From: Microbacterium sp. A20
GTDB lineage: Bacteria > Actinomycetota > Actinomycetes > Actinomycetales > Microbacteriaceae
Length of the DNA stretch: 64,000 bases
Direction of reading: 5' to 3'
NCBI RefSeq assembly: GCF_004794515.1
Contig: NZ_SSDF01000091.1
Span: 310,001 to 374,000 of the forward strand
A program made the position numbers and the translations under genes. The number at the start of each line of letters is the position of its first letter. Position 1 is the stretch's first letter. Below the pieces are notes generated by a model that made no database searches, had not been told where the DNA came from, and was given only the letters and a program-made list of their open reading frames with translations. This document shows positions 55,903-63,787 of the stretch, piece after piece.

Positions 55903-56304
55903 TTACTTGTCGTCGGCGTCGCGCTCGAGGCGAGCGCGCGTCTCCTCGGGGGTCTCGAGTTCAGGGGCGGCCGCCTCTTCGACGACCGGCTCCTCGACCA
56001 CGTCGACGGGCACGTCGACGACGGCGTCCTTGGGCTCGACGACGCGGAGGATCGCCTGGCTGTGGACATCGATGATGGTGCCGGGAGCGATCTCCACGAG
56101 TGCCGGCGTGTCGAGGTCCTCGGGGTCGTACGAGACGATCGTGCCGTAGATGCCGCCCTGCAGAAGGACCTTGGCGCCGGGAACGGTCTTGGTCGCCTTC
56201 TCCTCCTGCTCGGCCTTCATCTGCTTCGTGCGCTTGCGCGTGTTGAAGATCATGAAGACGAGGAGGACGGCGAGAAGGCCGAAGAGCAGGAATTCCATGG
56301 GCAT
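55903..56304 (-). CDS. yajC: YajC, preprotein translocase accessory subunit
   Basis: 133 residues. N-terminal helix MEFLLFGLLAVLLVFMIF, then RKRTKQMKAEQE and the conserved PGAKVLLQGGIYGTIV. An acidic C-terminus (about 95-133) is typical of actinobacteria. ATG 56304 or the one at 56298 may be used. Leads the yajC-secD-secF operon. Confidence 0.93.
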   Translation of the reverse strand: MPMEFLLFGLLAVLLVFMIFNTRKRTKQMKAEQEEKATKTVPGAKVLLQGGIYGTIVSYDPEDLDTPALVEIAPGTIIDVHSQAILRVVEPKDAVVDVPVDVVEEPVVEEAAAPELETPEETRARLERDADDK

Positions 56305-56375
56305 GGGGGAAGCGCCTTTCTCAGGTGCACGCTCCAGCCTTTGGGCGCGCGAAGGTAACCGGGAAGTCTTCAGTG

Positions 56376-56381
56376 ATTATA
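56376..56381 (-). promoter_or_regulatory. -10 element of the yajC-secDF operon
   Basis: Perfect TATAAT on the minus strand, within the last codons and stop of ruvB, about 65 bases before the yajC ATG. Perfect hexamers are rare in DNA of this GC content. Confidence 0.6.
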
Positions 56382-57402
56382 GGTCATCCAACTTAAGCAT
56401 CCCGTCCGGATGCGCGACGCCGAGGTGCTCGTACGCTTCCGGCATCGCCACGCGACCACGCGGAGTCCGCCCGAGGAACCCGATGCGCACGAGGTACGGC
56501 TCCACCACGCTCTCCACGGTCTCGCCCTCTTCGCCGACCGCCACGGCGAGCGTGCTCAACCCCACCGGTCCCCCACGGAACCGGCGGACCAGGGCCTCCA
56601 GCACCGCACGGTCGAGCCGATCGAGACCGATCGCGTCGACATCGTAGAGTTCGAGCGCCGCGCGCACGTCGTGGATCGTCGCCCCACCGCCTCCGTGCAC
56701 GAGCGCGTAGTCGCGGACCCTGCGCAGCAGGCGGTTCGCGATGCGGGGCGTACCGCGCGAACGGCGTGCGATCTCGGAGAGCGCATCGGTCGGCACATCG
56801 ACGCCGAGAACTGCGGCCGAGCGGGCGATGACCTGCTCGAGCTCGGACTCGTCGTAGAACTCGAGGTGTCCGGTGAACCCGAAGCGGTCGCGCAGCGGAT
56901 TCGGCAGCAGACCGGATCGCGTCGTCGCTCCGACCAGTGTGAAGGGCGAGAGCTCGAGCGGGATGCTCGTCGCTCCCGCCCCCTTCCCGACCATGATGTC
57001 GATCCGGTAGTCCTCCATCGCGAGGTACAGCATCTCTTCTGCAGAGCGCGCCATGCGGTGGATCTCGTCGATGAACAACACCTCGCCCGGCACCAGGCTC
57101 GAGAGCAGGGCAGCGAGGTCGCCGGCGTGCTGGATCGCCGGGCCGCTGGACAGGCGAAGCGGCCGCTCGCTCTCGTGGGCGACGATCATCGCCAGCGTCG
57201 TCTTGCCGAGCCCCGGAGGGCCGGCGAGGAGAATGTGGTCCGCAGGTCGGTTCTGGATGCGTGCGGCGTCGAGCAGCAGCTGCAGCTGACCGCGCACCTT
57301 CTGCTGTCCGACGAAGTCGCCGAGGCTCGTCGGACGCAGCGCGCCCTCGATGGCGAGCTCCGTCTCGTCGGAGGGCTCCGTCGCGTCGAGGGCATCAGAC
57401 AC
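56377..57402 (-). CDS. ruvB: Holliday junction branch-migration helicase RuvB
   Basis: 341 residues. Walker A LLAGPPGLGKTTLA near 62-75, Walker B LFIDEIHRM near 112, sensor LVGATTRSGLLPNPLRDRFG near 155. Drives branch migration with RuvA. Start is GTG 57402 overlapping the ruvA end by eight bases. Confidence 0.97.
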   Translation of the reverse strand: MSDALDATEPSDETELAIEGALRPTSLGDFVGQQKVRGQLQLLLDAARIQNRPADHILLAGPPGLGKTTLAMIVAHESERPLRLSSGPAIQHAGDLAALLSSLVPGEVLFIDEIHRMARSAEEMLYLAMEDYRIDIMVGKGAGATSIPLELSPFTLVGATTRSGLLPNPLRDRFGFTGHLEFYDESELEQVIARSAAVLGVDVPTDALSEIARRSRGTPRIANRLLRRVRDYALVHGGGGATIHDVRAALELYDVDAIGLDRLDRAVLEALVRRFRGGPVGLSTLAVAVGEEGETVESVVEPYLVRIGFLGRTPRGRVAMPEAYEHLGVAHPDGMLKLDDL

Positions 57403-58015
57403 GGGCCTGGCCTCCCTGCGCAGGGCCGAGGAGCGCGAGAGTGCGCCGCAACAGCAGAGCGACGGTCGCCCGCTCCGCCTCCGACGCCTCGGACGCCGTC
57501 TGGGCCGCTGCCTCCGCGGCCACCTTCTCCGACCAGCCCAGGCCCACCAAGGCCGCGGCCACCTGGGTGACGACATCGGTGCTGCCCGACACCACCGGCC
57601 TCGACGGCGCGGCGAAGGCCTGTACCTTGCCGGCGAGCTGGAGCACGATGAGTTTCGCCGTCTTGGGGCCGATCCCGGAGACCCGCCGGAACGGCGCGTC
57701 GTCTTCCGCTGTCACGGCTTCGGCGATCTGATCCCCCGTGAGGTGCGAGAGCACTCCCAAGGCCGACTTCGGCCCGACCCCGGTCACGCTGATCAGGAGT
57801 CCGAAGATCTCGAGCTCGCCCCGGTCGGCGAAGCCGAACAGCGAGAGGGAGTCTTCGCGGACGATGAGGCTCGTGTGAAGAAGGAGCTTCTCGCCCACGG
57901 TCGCGGTGTGCGCGACATCGGCGGGGACGGCGACGGCGAATCCGACACCACCCACGTCGATGACGACCTGATCGGACGTCGCATGCAGGACGACGCCGTG
58001 CAGTGAGGAGATCAT
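57395..58015 (-). CDS. ruvA: Holliday junction DNA helicase subunit RuvA
   Basis: 206 residues. N-terminal OB-fold (MISSLHGVVLHATSDQVVIDV), helix-hairpin-helix regions around VTGVGPKSALGVLS and VSGIGPKTAKLIVLQL, and the C-terminal RuvB-binding domain (about 155-206). It lies between ruvC and ruvB, with nine bases to the ruvC stop. Confidence 0.97.
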   Translation of the reverse strand: MISSLHGVVLHATSDQVVIDVGGVGFAVAVPADVAHTATVGEKLLLHTSLIVREDSLSLFGFADRGELEIFGLLISVTGVGPKSALGVLSHLTGDQIAEAVTAEDDAPFRRVSGIGPKTAKLIVLQLAGKVQAFAAPSRPVVSGSTDVVTQVAAALVGLGWSEKVAAEAAAQTASEASEAERATVALLLRRTLALLGPAQGGQARV

Positions 58016-58024
58016 CGCCTCAGC

Positions 58025-58609
58025 CTAGGGTGTGGTTCGGACGTATGTTCGAGCGACACGCTTCTCGGCGTCCGCCCAGGCCCGTTGCGCAGGAGTGAGC
58101 GCACCCGATCCGGATGCCGCAGGCCCTCCGCGCCGCCAGGCGTGGCACAGCGCGATCGCCAGAGCGTCGGCCGCGTCGGCCGGCTGCGGGAGCGCATCCA
58201 GCCGCAGGATGCGCGCGATCATCGTCTGCACCTGCCGTTTGTCGGCAGCACCGTAACCGGTGACGGCCGCCTTGACCTCGCTCGGGGTGTGCGTGGCTGC
58301 GGGCAGCCCGGATTCGGCAGCGATCAGCAGCGCGACTCCGCTGGCCTGTGCCGTGCCCATCACCGTGTGGGTGTTCTGCTGAGCGAACACCCGCTCGACG
58401 GCGACCGCGTCCGGGCGATGCTCCGCGATCACCTCACGGATTCCGGCGGCGACGATCGCCAGACGATCACCGATCTCGGCGTCCGGTGCCGATCGGATCA
58501 CTCCGACGTGCACCAGTGTGCCGCGGCGCGAACGATCGACATCCACGACGCCGACACCGCAGCGCGTGAGGCCGGGGTCGATGCCGAGCACGCGCAGAGA
58601 GGAGGTCAC
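58025..58609 (-). CDS. ruvC: Crossover junction endodeoxyribonuclease RuvC
   Basis: 194 residues. First catalytic Asp in VLGIDPGLTRCG near residue 11, then VAVERVFAQQNTHTVMGTAQASG, and the C-terminal DAADALAIALCH. Resolves Holliday junctions made accessible by RuvAB. GTG start at 58609. Confidence 0.96.
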   Translation of the reverse strand: MTSSLRVLGIDPGLTRCGVGVVDVDRSRRGTLVHVGVIRSAPDAEIGDRLAIVAAGIREVIAEHRPDAVAVERVFAQQNTHTVMGTAQASGVALLIAAESGLPAATHTPSEVKAAVTGYGAADKRQVQTMIARILRLDALPQPADAADALAIALCHAWRRGGPAASGSGALTPAQRAWADAEKRVARTYVRTTP

Positions 58610-58654
58610 TCCCCCAGGCTAGGCGGCCGAACCGACACGGACCGTCCGGCGCGC

Positions 58655-59416
58655 CTAGGCGTCGTCGTTCTCGAGCTCGGCCTGCACCTCGGCCGACAGG
58701 TCGAAGTTGGTGAACACGTTCTGCACGTCTTCGCTGTCTTCGAGCGCGTCGATAAGGCGGAAGATCTTGCGCGCGGTGTCGGCGTCGATCTCGACCTTGA
58801 GGTTCGGCACGAACTCGACGTCGGCGGACTCGTAGTCGATCCCGGCTTCCTGGAGTGCGCTGCGCACGGCCACCAGGTCGGTGGCCTCCGTGATGACCTC
58901 GAAGCCCTCGGCATGCGGCTCGATCTCCTCGGCGCCGGCCTCGAGTGCCGCCATCATGACATCGTCCTCGGTGGTTCCCTCGGAGCCGACGACGATGACG
59001 CCCTTGCGGCTGAAGTTGTAGGCGACGCTACCGGGGTCGGCCAGGGTCCCGCCGTTGCGGCTGAGGGCGGTGCGCACTTCGGCGGCCGCGCGGTTCTTGT
59101 TGTCGGTCAGACACTCGATCATGAGCGCCACGCCGTTGGGCCCGTATCCCTCGTACATGATCGAGAGGTACTCGACGGCCTCGCCGCCGATGCCGGCACC
59201 GCGCTTCACCGCGCGGTCGATGTTGTCCTTGGGGACGGAGGTCTTCTTGGCCTTCTGAACGGCGTCGAAGAGCGTCGGGTTGCCCGCCAGGTCGGGTCCG
59301 CCGAGCTTCGCGGCGACCTCGATGTTCTTGATGAGCTTGGCCCAGGACTTCGCGCGCCTGGAGTCGATGATGGCCTTCTTGTGCTTCGTGGTCGCCCACT
59401 TGGAATGCCCGGACAT
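58655..59416 (-). CDS. YebC/PmpR family regulator or translation factor
   Basis: 253 residues: MSGHSKWATTKHKKAIIDSRRAK, the invariant N-terminus, and YEGYGPNGVALMIECLTDNKNR. Long described as a transcriptional regulator, the family has more recently been tied to translation of proline stretches. The yebC-ruvCAB order is conserved across bacteria. The ATG at 59416 is fixed by this N-terminus. A -10 box TAGAAT lies at 59466-59471 (minus strand). Confidence 0.94.
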   Translation of the reverse strand: MSGHSKWATTKHKKAIIDSRRAKSWAKLIKNIEVAAKLGGPDLAGNPTLFDAVQKAKKTSVPKDNIDRAVKRGAGIGGEAVEYLSIMYEGYGPNGVALMIECLTDNKNRAAAEVRTALSRNGGTLADPGSVAYNFSRKGVIVVGSEGTTEDDVMMAALEAGAEEIEPHAEGFEVITEATDLVAVRSALQEAGIDYESADVEFVPNLKVEIDADTARKIFRLIDALEDSEDVQNVFTNFDLSAEVQAELENDDA

Positions 59417-59465
59417 AAGTCTCCGCTCGTCGTATCCGCCCCGGAGCGTGCCCAGGGCGTCGTCC

Positions 59466-59471
59466 ATTCTA
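59466..59471 (-). promoter_or_regulatory. Candidate -10 element of the yebC-ruvCAB operon
   Basis: Minus-strand TAGAAT, start near 59459, 43 bases before the ATG. Confidence 0.45.
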
Positions 59472-59505
59472 TAGAAACACGCGCGGTTCCCGATCCCGAA
59501 CCGCC

Positions 59506-59534
59506 TTGTCCGACGCCGACCCCGGTGGGAGACT
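59506..59534 (+). promoter_or_regulatory. Candidate leaderless promoter of the PLP decarboxylase gene
   Basis: TTGTCC (59506-59511) and GAGACT (59529-59534) are 17 bases apart; the start would be at or next to the ATG at 59542, and no clear ribosome site precedes it. Confidence 0.5.
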
Positions 59535-59541
59535 TGCGCGC

Positions 59542-60921
59542 ATGGAGGATCGGGAGCGTGCTCTCGACGCCGCTCACCGCCGCGCGACGGAGTTCTTGGG
59601 GACTCTGGACGAACGTCCGGTGTGGCCGCGCGCGAGCCTGGAGGACATGCTGGGAGCGTTCGGCGGGTCCCTGCCCGAGCACGGGGCCGACCCCACCGCG
59701 GTCATCGAAGAGATGGCGGTGCGTGCCGATCCCGGGCTCGTGGCGATCCCCGGCGGTCGGTTCTTCGGTTTCGTGATCGGCGGCACACATCCGGCCGCGC
59801 TGGCCGCCGACTGGCTCGTCTCGGCGTGGGATCAGAACTCGGGTTCGTCCACCCTCACACCCGCCACAGTCGCGATGGAACGCGTCGCCGGGCAGTGGAT
59901 GCTCGAGCTCTTCGGCCTCCCGACGACCGCCAGCGTCGGTTTCGTCACCGGCGGTCAGCTCGCCAACTTCACCTGCCTCGCAACCGCGCGACACGCGGTT
60001 CTGGCACGCGCGGGATGGGATATCGCCGAGCAGGGTTTCCACAATTCTCCCCCGCTGCGCTTCGTCGTCGGAGCCGACCGACACGGGTCGATCGACCGCG
60101 CCGCACGCTTTCTCGGGATCGGCCGGGCGGAGTTGATCGTCATCGCGTCCGACGACCAGGGCAGGATGCGTCCGGACTCCTTGGAGGCCGCGCTGGCAGA
60201 AGGAGACGGCCCGCTCATCGTGTGCCTGCAGGCGGGAGAGGTGCACACCGGCGCCTTCGACGACTTCGCCGCGCTGATCCCGATCGCCCGCCGGCACGGC
60301 GCATGGGTCCACATCGATGGAGCGTTCGGCCTGTGGGCGGCAGCCGCGCCCGCACTCAGCCACCTCACCGACGGCATGGCGGATGCCGACTCCTGGGCGA
60401 CCGACGCCCATAAGACTCTGAACGTGCCGTATGACTGCGGCATGGCGATCGTGCGCGATCCGGCTGACTCCATCGCGGCGTTCCGCACGGGAGGCGACTA
60501 CCTGATCTATTCGGGCCTCGATCCGTGGGATGTCACCCCCGAGCTGTCGCGTCGCGCGCGCGGTGTTCCTGCCTGGGCCGCACTGCGCAGCCTCGGACGC
60601 TCGGGCATCGCCGAACTCATGGACCGCCTGCACGCGAACGCCGTCGCCATGGCCGCGGGACTCCGATCCGTGGAGTCGGTCGAGGTCATCAACGACGTCG
60701 ACTACACACAGGTGATGTTCCGCCTCGGTTCCGACGAGGCGACGCGGGCCCTCGGCGCGGCGATCCTCGTCGAGGGGACGGCGGCCATGACGGGTGCCGA
60801 GTGGGAGGGCCGTGCGGCCCTGCGGTGCTCGATGTCGTCGTGGGCGACCACTCCGGACGACGTCGACCGCACCGTCCAGGCCATCCGCGCCCTGGTCGAC
60901 GCAGGTTCACGCACCGAGTGA
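59542..60921 (+). CDS. Group II pyridoxal-phosphate-dependent decarboxylase
   Basis: 459 residues, the aromatic-amino-acid/glutamate decarboxylase fold. GFVTGGQLANFTCLATAR binds PLP phosphate, HGSIDRAARFLGIG follows, the acid HIDGAFGLWAAA precedes, and the PLP lysine is K291 in DAHKTLN. The substrate cannot be told; close relatives in actinobacteria are often labelled aspartate aminotransferase or L-2,4-diaminobutyrate decarboxylase without proof. Possibly leaderless. Confidence 0.83.
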   Translation: MEDRERALDAAHRRATEFLGTLDERPVWPRASLEDMLGAFGGSLPEHGADPTAVIEEMAVRADPGLVAIPGGRFFGFVIGGTHPAALAADWLVSAWDQNSGSSTLTPATVAMERVAGQWMLELFGLPTTASVGFVTGGQLANFTCLATARHAVLARAGWDIAEQGFHNSPPLRFVVGADRHGSIDRAARFLGIGRAELIVIASDDQGRMRPDSLEAALAEGDGPLIVCLQAGEVHTGAFDDFAALIPIARRHGAWVHIDGAFGLWAAAAPALSHLTDGMADADSWATDAHKTLNVPYDCGMAIVRDPADSIAAFRTGGDYLIYSGLDPWDVTPELSRRARGVPAWAALRSLGRSGIAELMDRLHANAVAMAAGLRSVESVEVINDVDYTQVMFRLGSDEATRALGAAILVEGTAAMTGAEWEGRAALRCSMSSWATTPDDVDRTVQAIRALVDAGSRTE

Positions 60922-60930
60922 CCGAGACCG

Positions 60931-60959
60931 TTGGTCCTGCCGCCGGCTGCTGCTAGCGT
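60931..60959 (+). promoter_or_regulatory. Candidate promoter of the phosphotransferase gene
   Basis: TTGGTC (60931-60936) and TAGCGT (60954-60959) are 17 bases apart, start near 60966, 49 bases before the ATG. Confidence 0.45.
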
Positions 60960-61014
60960 CGAGGAACCCGTGCCCCGGGGAAATCGCGACGCTGCGAGCG
61001 AAGGGAACGTCACG

Positions 61015-61965
61015 ATGAGCGCAGGCGCCAATCGCCTCCGACCGGAGTGGACCGCACTTCCCCTGGTGCTCCGCGCGCGCATCGTCGACGCGATCGGCGG
61101 GCGATTCGTCCGCGATGAACCGGCGCAGAGCGGGTTCAGTGCGGCATACGCCGGCGTCGTCACGACCACGAAGGGCAAGGCCTTCGTTAAGGCGTGCGCG
61201 CGGGACTGGCACCCCGACTCGCTGCACTTCCTCCGTGCCGAGATGCAGGTGCTGGCGATGCTGCCACCGACGGTCGCCCCGGCAGTGCTGGGCGAGGTCG
61301 ATGAGACGGCCGGTTCAGCGCTCGTGCTCGAGGCGATCGACGGGCACCACCCCGGCAGCCCCTGGACGACCGACGATCTGCACGCAATCGCGGAGACGCT
61401 CCGGACCATCTCCACGACTCCTGCCCCGGCCACCCTGCCCCGTGCCGCCGACACCATGGTTCCCGGCTTCACCCGGTGGGCCGAGATCTCCGACGATGTG
61501 CTCTTGCTCACGGGACTCCCGGGTGTTTTGCGAGAGTGGATGCCGGAACTGCTGCGCATCGAGGGGGATGTGCGTGGTGCCGTCGACGGCGACGCCATCG
61601 TGCATGATGACGTCCGAGCCGACAACATCCTCATCGGCGAAGCGGGCGCCCGACTTCTGGACTGGCCGCACGCCCGCCGCGGAGCCCCCTGGATCGATCT
61701 CCCGTGCCTGCTCCCGAGCGTCGAGGCCTCCGGCGGCCCCTCCTGCGAAGAGGTGTGGCCGCTGTTCGAAGAACACGGAGCCCCGCCCGCGCAGGAGATG
61801 CTGCCGGTGATCTCGGGCTTCGCCTCGTACCTCTGGTTCGCCCAGGCGCAACCCGAGATACCCCAGCTGCCCGGGCTTCGCGCATTCCAACGGGCGCATG
61901 CCGGCCCCGCGCTGCGGTGGCTCGCCGCGCTGCTGCAGGTTCAGGAACGCGCGGCGTCGAGGTAG
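61015..61965 (+). CDS. Phosphotransferase of the aminoglycoside/choline kinase fold
   Basis: 316 residues. The catalytic loop is VHDDVRADNILI with H197, D199 and N204; the metal-binding Asp is in LLDWPHARRGAPWIDL. These define the APH-like kinase fold; the substrate is unknown and drug resistance should not be assumed. ATG 61015 lies eight bases after AAGGGAA. Its last codons overlap, on the other strand, the 3' end of the LuxR-type remnant. Confidence 0.82.
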   Translation: MSAGANRLRPEWTALPLVLRARIVDAIGGRFVRDEPAQSGFSAAYAGVVTTTKGKAFVKACARDWHPDSLHFLRAEMQVLAMLPPTVAPAVLGEVDETAGSALVLEAIDGHHPGSPWTTDDLHAIAETLRTISTTPAPATLPRAADTMVPGFTRWAEISDDVLLLTGLPGVLREWMPELLRIEGDVRGAVDGDAIVHDDVRADNILIGEAGARLLDWPHARRGAPWIDLPCLLPSVEASGGPSCEEVWPLFEEHGAPPAQEMLPVISGFASYLWFAQAQPEIPQLPGLRAFQRAHAGPALRWLAALLQVQERAASR

Positions 61966-62062
61966 GTCAGCACGGCTCTCACTCGACGGTTCTCCTCGAC
62001 AGGTCCGAGGCCGAGCTCGTGAAGATGTTGCCGATGTGCTTGCTCACCGCCGCATCAGATTC
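61941..62062 (-). pseudogene. 3' remnant of a LuxR-family response regulator, frameshifted
   Basis: The minus strand reads ESDAAVSKHIGNIFT (62062 downward), then, after loss of one base, LGL and later RRVRAVLTYLDAARS followed by a stop at 61943-61941. This is the recognition helix and end of a NarL/LuxR-type response regulator. The phase change at the expected KLGL step, and the absence of any upstream part beyond about 62065, mark it as a broken gene. The missing 5' part lies where the retron now sits. Confidence 0.7.
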
Positions 62063-62120
62063 CGGTCGCGCCTAATCGCCCGGCTGCGGTCGATGCCATC
62101 CGGACGTCGGTGTTCCTTGC

Positions 62121-62126
62121 TATCGT
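62121..62126 (+). promoter_or_regulatory. Candidate -10 element of the retron RNA
   Basis: TATCGT places the transcript start at about 62132-62133, within a base or two of the 5' arm of the inverted repeat. No good -35 match was found. Confidence 0.45.
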
Positions 62127-62130
62127 GGCC

Positions 62131-62301
62131 GCGTGCGATGGCTTGCGGACGAGGCGAGTGGTTCACGACGTGTTCCGCTCTCTCTGGGGTCACCCCGGGG
62201 TACGCAGTCTGACCTGGAACGAACGCCGCAGGCGCCTTACTGCGCTTCGCGCAGACCGGTGCCCGCACTGATGGACGAGTCGTACGCAGGCCATCGCACG
62301 C
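62131..62301 (+). ncRNA. Candidate retron msr-msd RNA
   Basis: The ends pair: 62131-62152 (begins GCGTGCGATGGCTTGCGG) with 62280-62301 (ends GCCATCGCACGC) over 22 bases with only one mismatch and one G-U, as expected for a1/a2. Between them are an msr-like hairpin GGGG-TCA-CCCC (62186-62196) inside GTTCC/GGAAC (62172-62176, 62216-62220), and an msd-like hairpin 62231-62263 (GGCGCC/GGTGCC outer, CTGCGC/GCGCAG inner, TTC loop). A G within GGCGAGTGG right after a1 (62153 or 62154) could be the branching guanosine. The RNA lies 28 bases before the reverse transcriptase. Structure inferred by eye. Confidence 0.75.
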
Positions 62302-62329
62302 CCGGCGCCCGCTCCGCGGCTGCCCACTG

Positions 62330-63700
62330 ATGGCGCCCTCCACCGCATCACGCGTACTCGGGCGCACGCCGCGACCGTTGCCGTCGTCGGTGGCCGCCTC
62401 GCTGGCCGATGCTTTCCTCGCCTCAGAGGTCTGGGCGAAGGAGCAACTCGTCGAGGCCGGCGCGTACGTCATGGGAGCGCGTCGCCGTTGGCTCTCTCCG
62501 CTCGTCGGCGATGTGTTGACCTCCTTCGTCCGCCCGCCTGTCGATGCCCCGCGGCTGCTGACGTCGGTGATCCTCCGTTCGCCCGATTTCGCAGAAGCCG
62601 TGCGCAAGGCCGACGAGCGTCGTTCGCCGCTGCGCATCCACCACCGCGTCGTCGGTCCATCGGCGTCGCAGCCGCCCTCGGGCGCTCTTCCCCGCATCGA
62701 CAGCATCCCGGATCTCGCCGCCACGCTCGATCTGGACGTCGGCCGGCTCCAGTGGCTCGCCGACACCAAACATTGGAATCGGCGCGCACGCTCAGGCGCC
62801 TTGCACCACTACCGGTACGAGTGGCGCACACGGCACGGGCGGATACCCAGGTTGCTAGAGATCCCGGAGCAACGGATGCGCCGCGTGCAGCGCGGTCTCC
62901 TGGAACAGGTGCTCGGCCTCATAGCCGTGAACGATGCCGCCCACGGCTTCATGCCCGGTCGCAGCGCGGCGACAGGGGCGGCGCGCCACACGGGAGCCGA
63001 CATCGTCATATCCCTCGACCTCACCACGTTCTTCTCCCGCGTGACCGGCGGTCGCATCTACGGAACACTTCGTCAGTCGGGACTGTCAGAACCCGTCGCG
63101 CACGTCGTGACCGGGCTGTGCACCAACGCCGTTCCTCCGCGCGTGCTTGCCGCCATGCCACCGGGCGGATCGTCCGACGAGCGGTTCGCCCTGCGTCGGG
63201 CACTGGCCACGAGTCATCTACCGCAGGGCGCTCCCTCCTCGCCGATGCTTGCCAACCTCGCCATCCGGCGCCTCGATTCACGGCTGACGGGGTGGGCCGA
63301 TGCGGTCGATGCGACCTACACGCGATACGCCGATGACCTCGCGTTCAGCGGCGGTCCGCGACTCGCGAAGCGACCTGGTGCTTTCATCAGTGGTGTGCAG
63401 CGGATCATCGAGGACGAGGGGCACGTGGCCAACCCGCACAAGACGAGGGTCCGACGCCAGGGCGTCAGACAGAGCGTGACTGGAATCGTCGTCAACCAGC
63501 GAACGAATGTCTCACGGGACGACTACGACCGGCTCAAGGCGACGATCCACAACTGCGTCGTGCACGGTCCGGGCAGCCAGAATCACCGCCGACTCAACGA
63601 TTTCCGTGCACATCTGCTCGGCCGCATCTCGTGGGTCGAGAGCCTGAACCCCCAGCGAGGCGAGAAACTCCGTGCGGAGTTTCTGCGTATCCGTTGGTGA
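62330..63700 (+). CDS. Retron-type reverse transcriptase
   Basis: 456 residues. About 1-120 is an N-terminal helical extension, about 130-430 the polymerase: first catalytic Asp D230 in LDLTTFF, NDAAHGF at 201-207 (retron NxxxH), LPQGAPSSP near 297-305, catalytic YADD at 333-336, and VTGIVVN at 383-389 (retron VTG motif). It would copy part of the neighbouring RNA into branched msDNA. No clear ribosome site precedes ATG 62330. It uses several codons rare in this chromosome (ATA, CTA, AGG). No known retron effector lies beside it. Confidence 0.9.
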   Translation: MAPSTASRVLGRTPRPLPSSVAASLADAFLASEVWAKEQLVEAGAYVMGARRRWLSPLVGDVLTSFVRPPVDAPRLLTSVILRSPDFAEAVRKADERRSPLRIHHRVVGPSASQPPSGALPRIDSIPDLAATLDLDVGRLQWLADTKHWNRRARSGALHHYRYEWRTRHGRIPRLLEIPEQRMRRVQRGLLEQVLGLIAVNDAAHGFMPGRSAATGAARHTGADIVISLDLTTFFSRVTGGRIYGTLRQSGLSEPVAHVVTGLCTNAVPPRVLAAMPPGGSSDERFALRRALATSHLPQGAPSSPMLANLAIRRLDSRLTGWADAVDATYTRYADDLAFSGGPRLAKRPGAFISGVQRIIEDEGHVANPHKTRVRRQGVRQSVTGIVVNQRTNVSRDDYDRLKATIHNCVVHGPGSQNHRRLNDFRAHLLGRISWVESLNPQRGEKLRAEFLRIRW

Positions 63701-63787
63701 CCGCGGCGACCGGGCACGAAACCGTCGACAGAGCCGCTGGAGCAGCGTCCCGTCGGACGACCGGCACGGATGACGCAGGATGGACGC

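Noticed and set aside
61015..61965. Aminoglycoside-resistance gene.
   Set aside because: Only the general kinase fold is visible; catalytic residues do not reveal the substrate and there are no mobile resistance neighbours.
61966..62130. A coding gene between the phosphotransferase and the retron RNA.
   Set aside because: Only a frameshifted fragment of a LuxR-type regulator is readable; no complete frame with a start exists.
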